A stretch of DNA of 64,000 bases from Hymenobacter jeongseonensis (GTDB taxonomy: Bacteria; Bacteroidota; Bacteroidia; Cytophagales; Hymenobacteraceae), in the NCBI RefSeq assembly GCF_015694725.1, contig NZ_JADQDQ010000002.1, positions 62,001-126,000 of the forward strand, in the 5' to 3' direction. A program made the position numbers and the translations under genes. The notes under the pieces are model-generated. The model made no database searches. It was not told the DNA's origin and worked only from the letters and a program-made list of their open reading frames with translations. Of the stretch, positions 63,382-64,000 are shown piece by piece. Numbering within the stretch: position 1 is the first letter of the stretch; each line of letters opens with the position of its first letter.

Positions 63382-64000
63382 TTACAGTTCAATTTTCTCG
63401 ATTTCGCTGAGCGCCGAGCCGCCATTGTCGAGCGCCGTGAGCACGTCGAAAATTTTGTCGGACCACCCCGCGATGAGGGCCACGCCCGTTTCGGGGCGCA
63501 CCTCCAGCGGGGCGGTGCCGTGCCCGGCCAGGTCGAAGAGGTAGAGGCGGGCGTTGGGGGCCACGGTGCGGCGGTACTCGGCCCATTCCTGGGCCAGGGT
63601 GCCGCCGTCGCCGCGGCTGTTCCACAGCTGCACGTCCGTGAACATCATCACCTTGTCCACCACCTCGCGGCGCTGACGCAAGTCTTTGATTACGAGGTAG
63701 CCGTTGGTGCTGTAGCCCACCTCGCCCTCGCGGCGGTAGAACTCCTCCACGTTGCGAAGCACCGGCCCGCGGGGCAGGCTGATGCGCTTCCACGTATCGC
63801 CGAACATACCGGCCGTCACGTTCTGGCTCCGGCTTTGGAGCAACATGCCCAGCACCAGGCTCACATCATAGAGCAGCACTTTGCTGCGCGCTGAAATGGG
63901 CTGCTGCATGGAGCTGGACACGTCGCAGGCCACCACCACGCGGGTTTCGGGACCGAAGCCGCGCAGGTTGGCCGCGCTGTGGGCAATGGCTGCTTCCAGC
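63382..64000 (-). CDS. rsr: Ro60/TROVE-family protein Rsr, vWA domain (5' part missing)
   Basis: The frame is open to the right edge, so only the last 206 codons are visible. This part is the C-terminal vWA domain of a TROVE protein. VVACDVSSSMQQPIS is the MIDAS DxSxS motif, and VSLVLGMLLQSRSQNVTAGMF follows in the way typical of Ro60 homologues. MMFTDVQLWNSRG holds the later Asp. The TROVE HEAT-repeat ring that binds Y RNA and misfolded RNA must lie beyond the edge. Y-like RNAs and rtcB follow on the same strand. The call rests on the vWA sequence plus this context. Confidence 0.85.
   Translation of the reverse strand, partial: LEAAIAHSAANLRGFGPETRVVVACDVSSSMQQPISARSKVLLYDVSLVLGMLLQSRSQNVTAGMFGDTWKRISLPRGPVLRNVEEFYRREGEVGYSTNGYLVIKDLRQRREVVDKVMMFTDVQLWNSRGDGGTLAQEWAEYRRTVAPNARLYLFDLAGHGTAPLEVRPETGVALIAGWSDKIFDVLTALDNGGSALSEIEKIEL

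Overview
The window is chromosomal DNA of a GC-rich Bacteroidetes bacterium. A Hymenobacter-like member of the Cytophagales fits best, as an inference from gene content. The supporting signs are a type IX secretion C-terminal sorting domain, promoters with the Bacteroidetes -7 element TAnnTTTG, few Shine-Dalgarno sites, a TonB-dependent receptor, a stand-alone Mpl ligase, and dispersed palindromes between convergent genes.

Layout. 1-6946 (minus): an NFACT/RqcH ribosome-rescue gene cut by the left edge, a membrane protein, a PhnP-like metallo-hydrolase, a CheY-like receiver and a 1230-residue hybrid histidine kinase. 7008-10692: a glycosyltransferase, then a lipoprotein and two tandem ankyrin proteins. 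11120-16874: amidase, miaA, pfkA, a TerB-like protein and a class III aminotransferase. 17015-18656: an ECF sigma factor with a probable anti-sigma protein and a small secreted protein. 18726-22904: a gene broken by an in-frame TAG, an intradiol-dioxygenase-like lipoprotein, a TPR lipoprotein and a methyltransferase. 23061-28161: an ASCH protein, the two halves of a split transketolase separated by a vWA gene and a DUF559 endonuclease cassette, and peroxiredoxin. 28262-38931: M23 peptidase, FAH hydrolase, M48 protease, mpl, dnaB, a TauE/SafE permease and PepSY. 39088-46807: a siderophore receptor behind two Fur-like boxes, LLM oxidoreductase, dienelactone hydrolase, SBF-like transporter and SDR. 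46888-55829: a radical SAM gene paired with a large lipoprotein, an SPFH-like lipoprotein, mutM, PhzF, a secreted metalloprotease, a membrane protein and a MOSC protein. 56132-60886: a 1584-residue T9SS surface protein.

The most striking region is 61170-64000, all on the minus strand. It holds the 3' part of rsr (Ro60/TROVE protein), then at least three and probably four tandem structured RNAs, then rtcB (RNA ligase). The RNAs look like bacterial Y RNAs of the YrlA type. Each visible core has a T-arm, an acceptor-like stem closed by a stable tetraloop (UUCG, GCAA or CUUG) and, in two of them, a D-arm, so it reads as a circularly permuted tRNA without an anticodon arm. A long helix with a conserved internal loop takes the place of the anticodon arm. 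This resembles the known rsr-yrl-rtcB RNA-repair operons of other bacteria, but here with an expanded and divergent RNA array.

Second-tier items are the DUF559 gene bracketed by inverted two-hairpin repeats whose stems covary, the radical SAM plus lipoprotein pair, the tandem Fur-like operators, and two copies of a REP-like palindrome at convergent gene ends.
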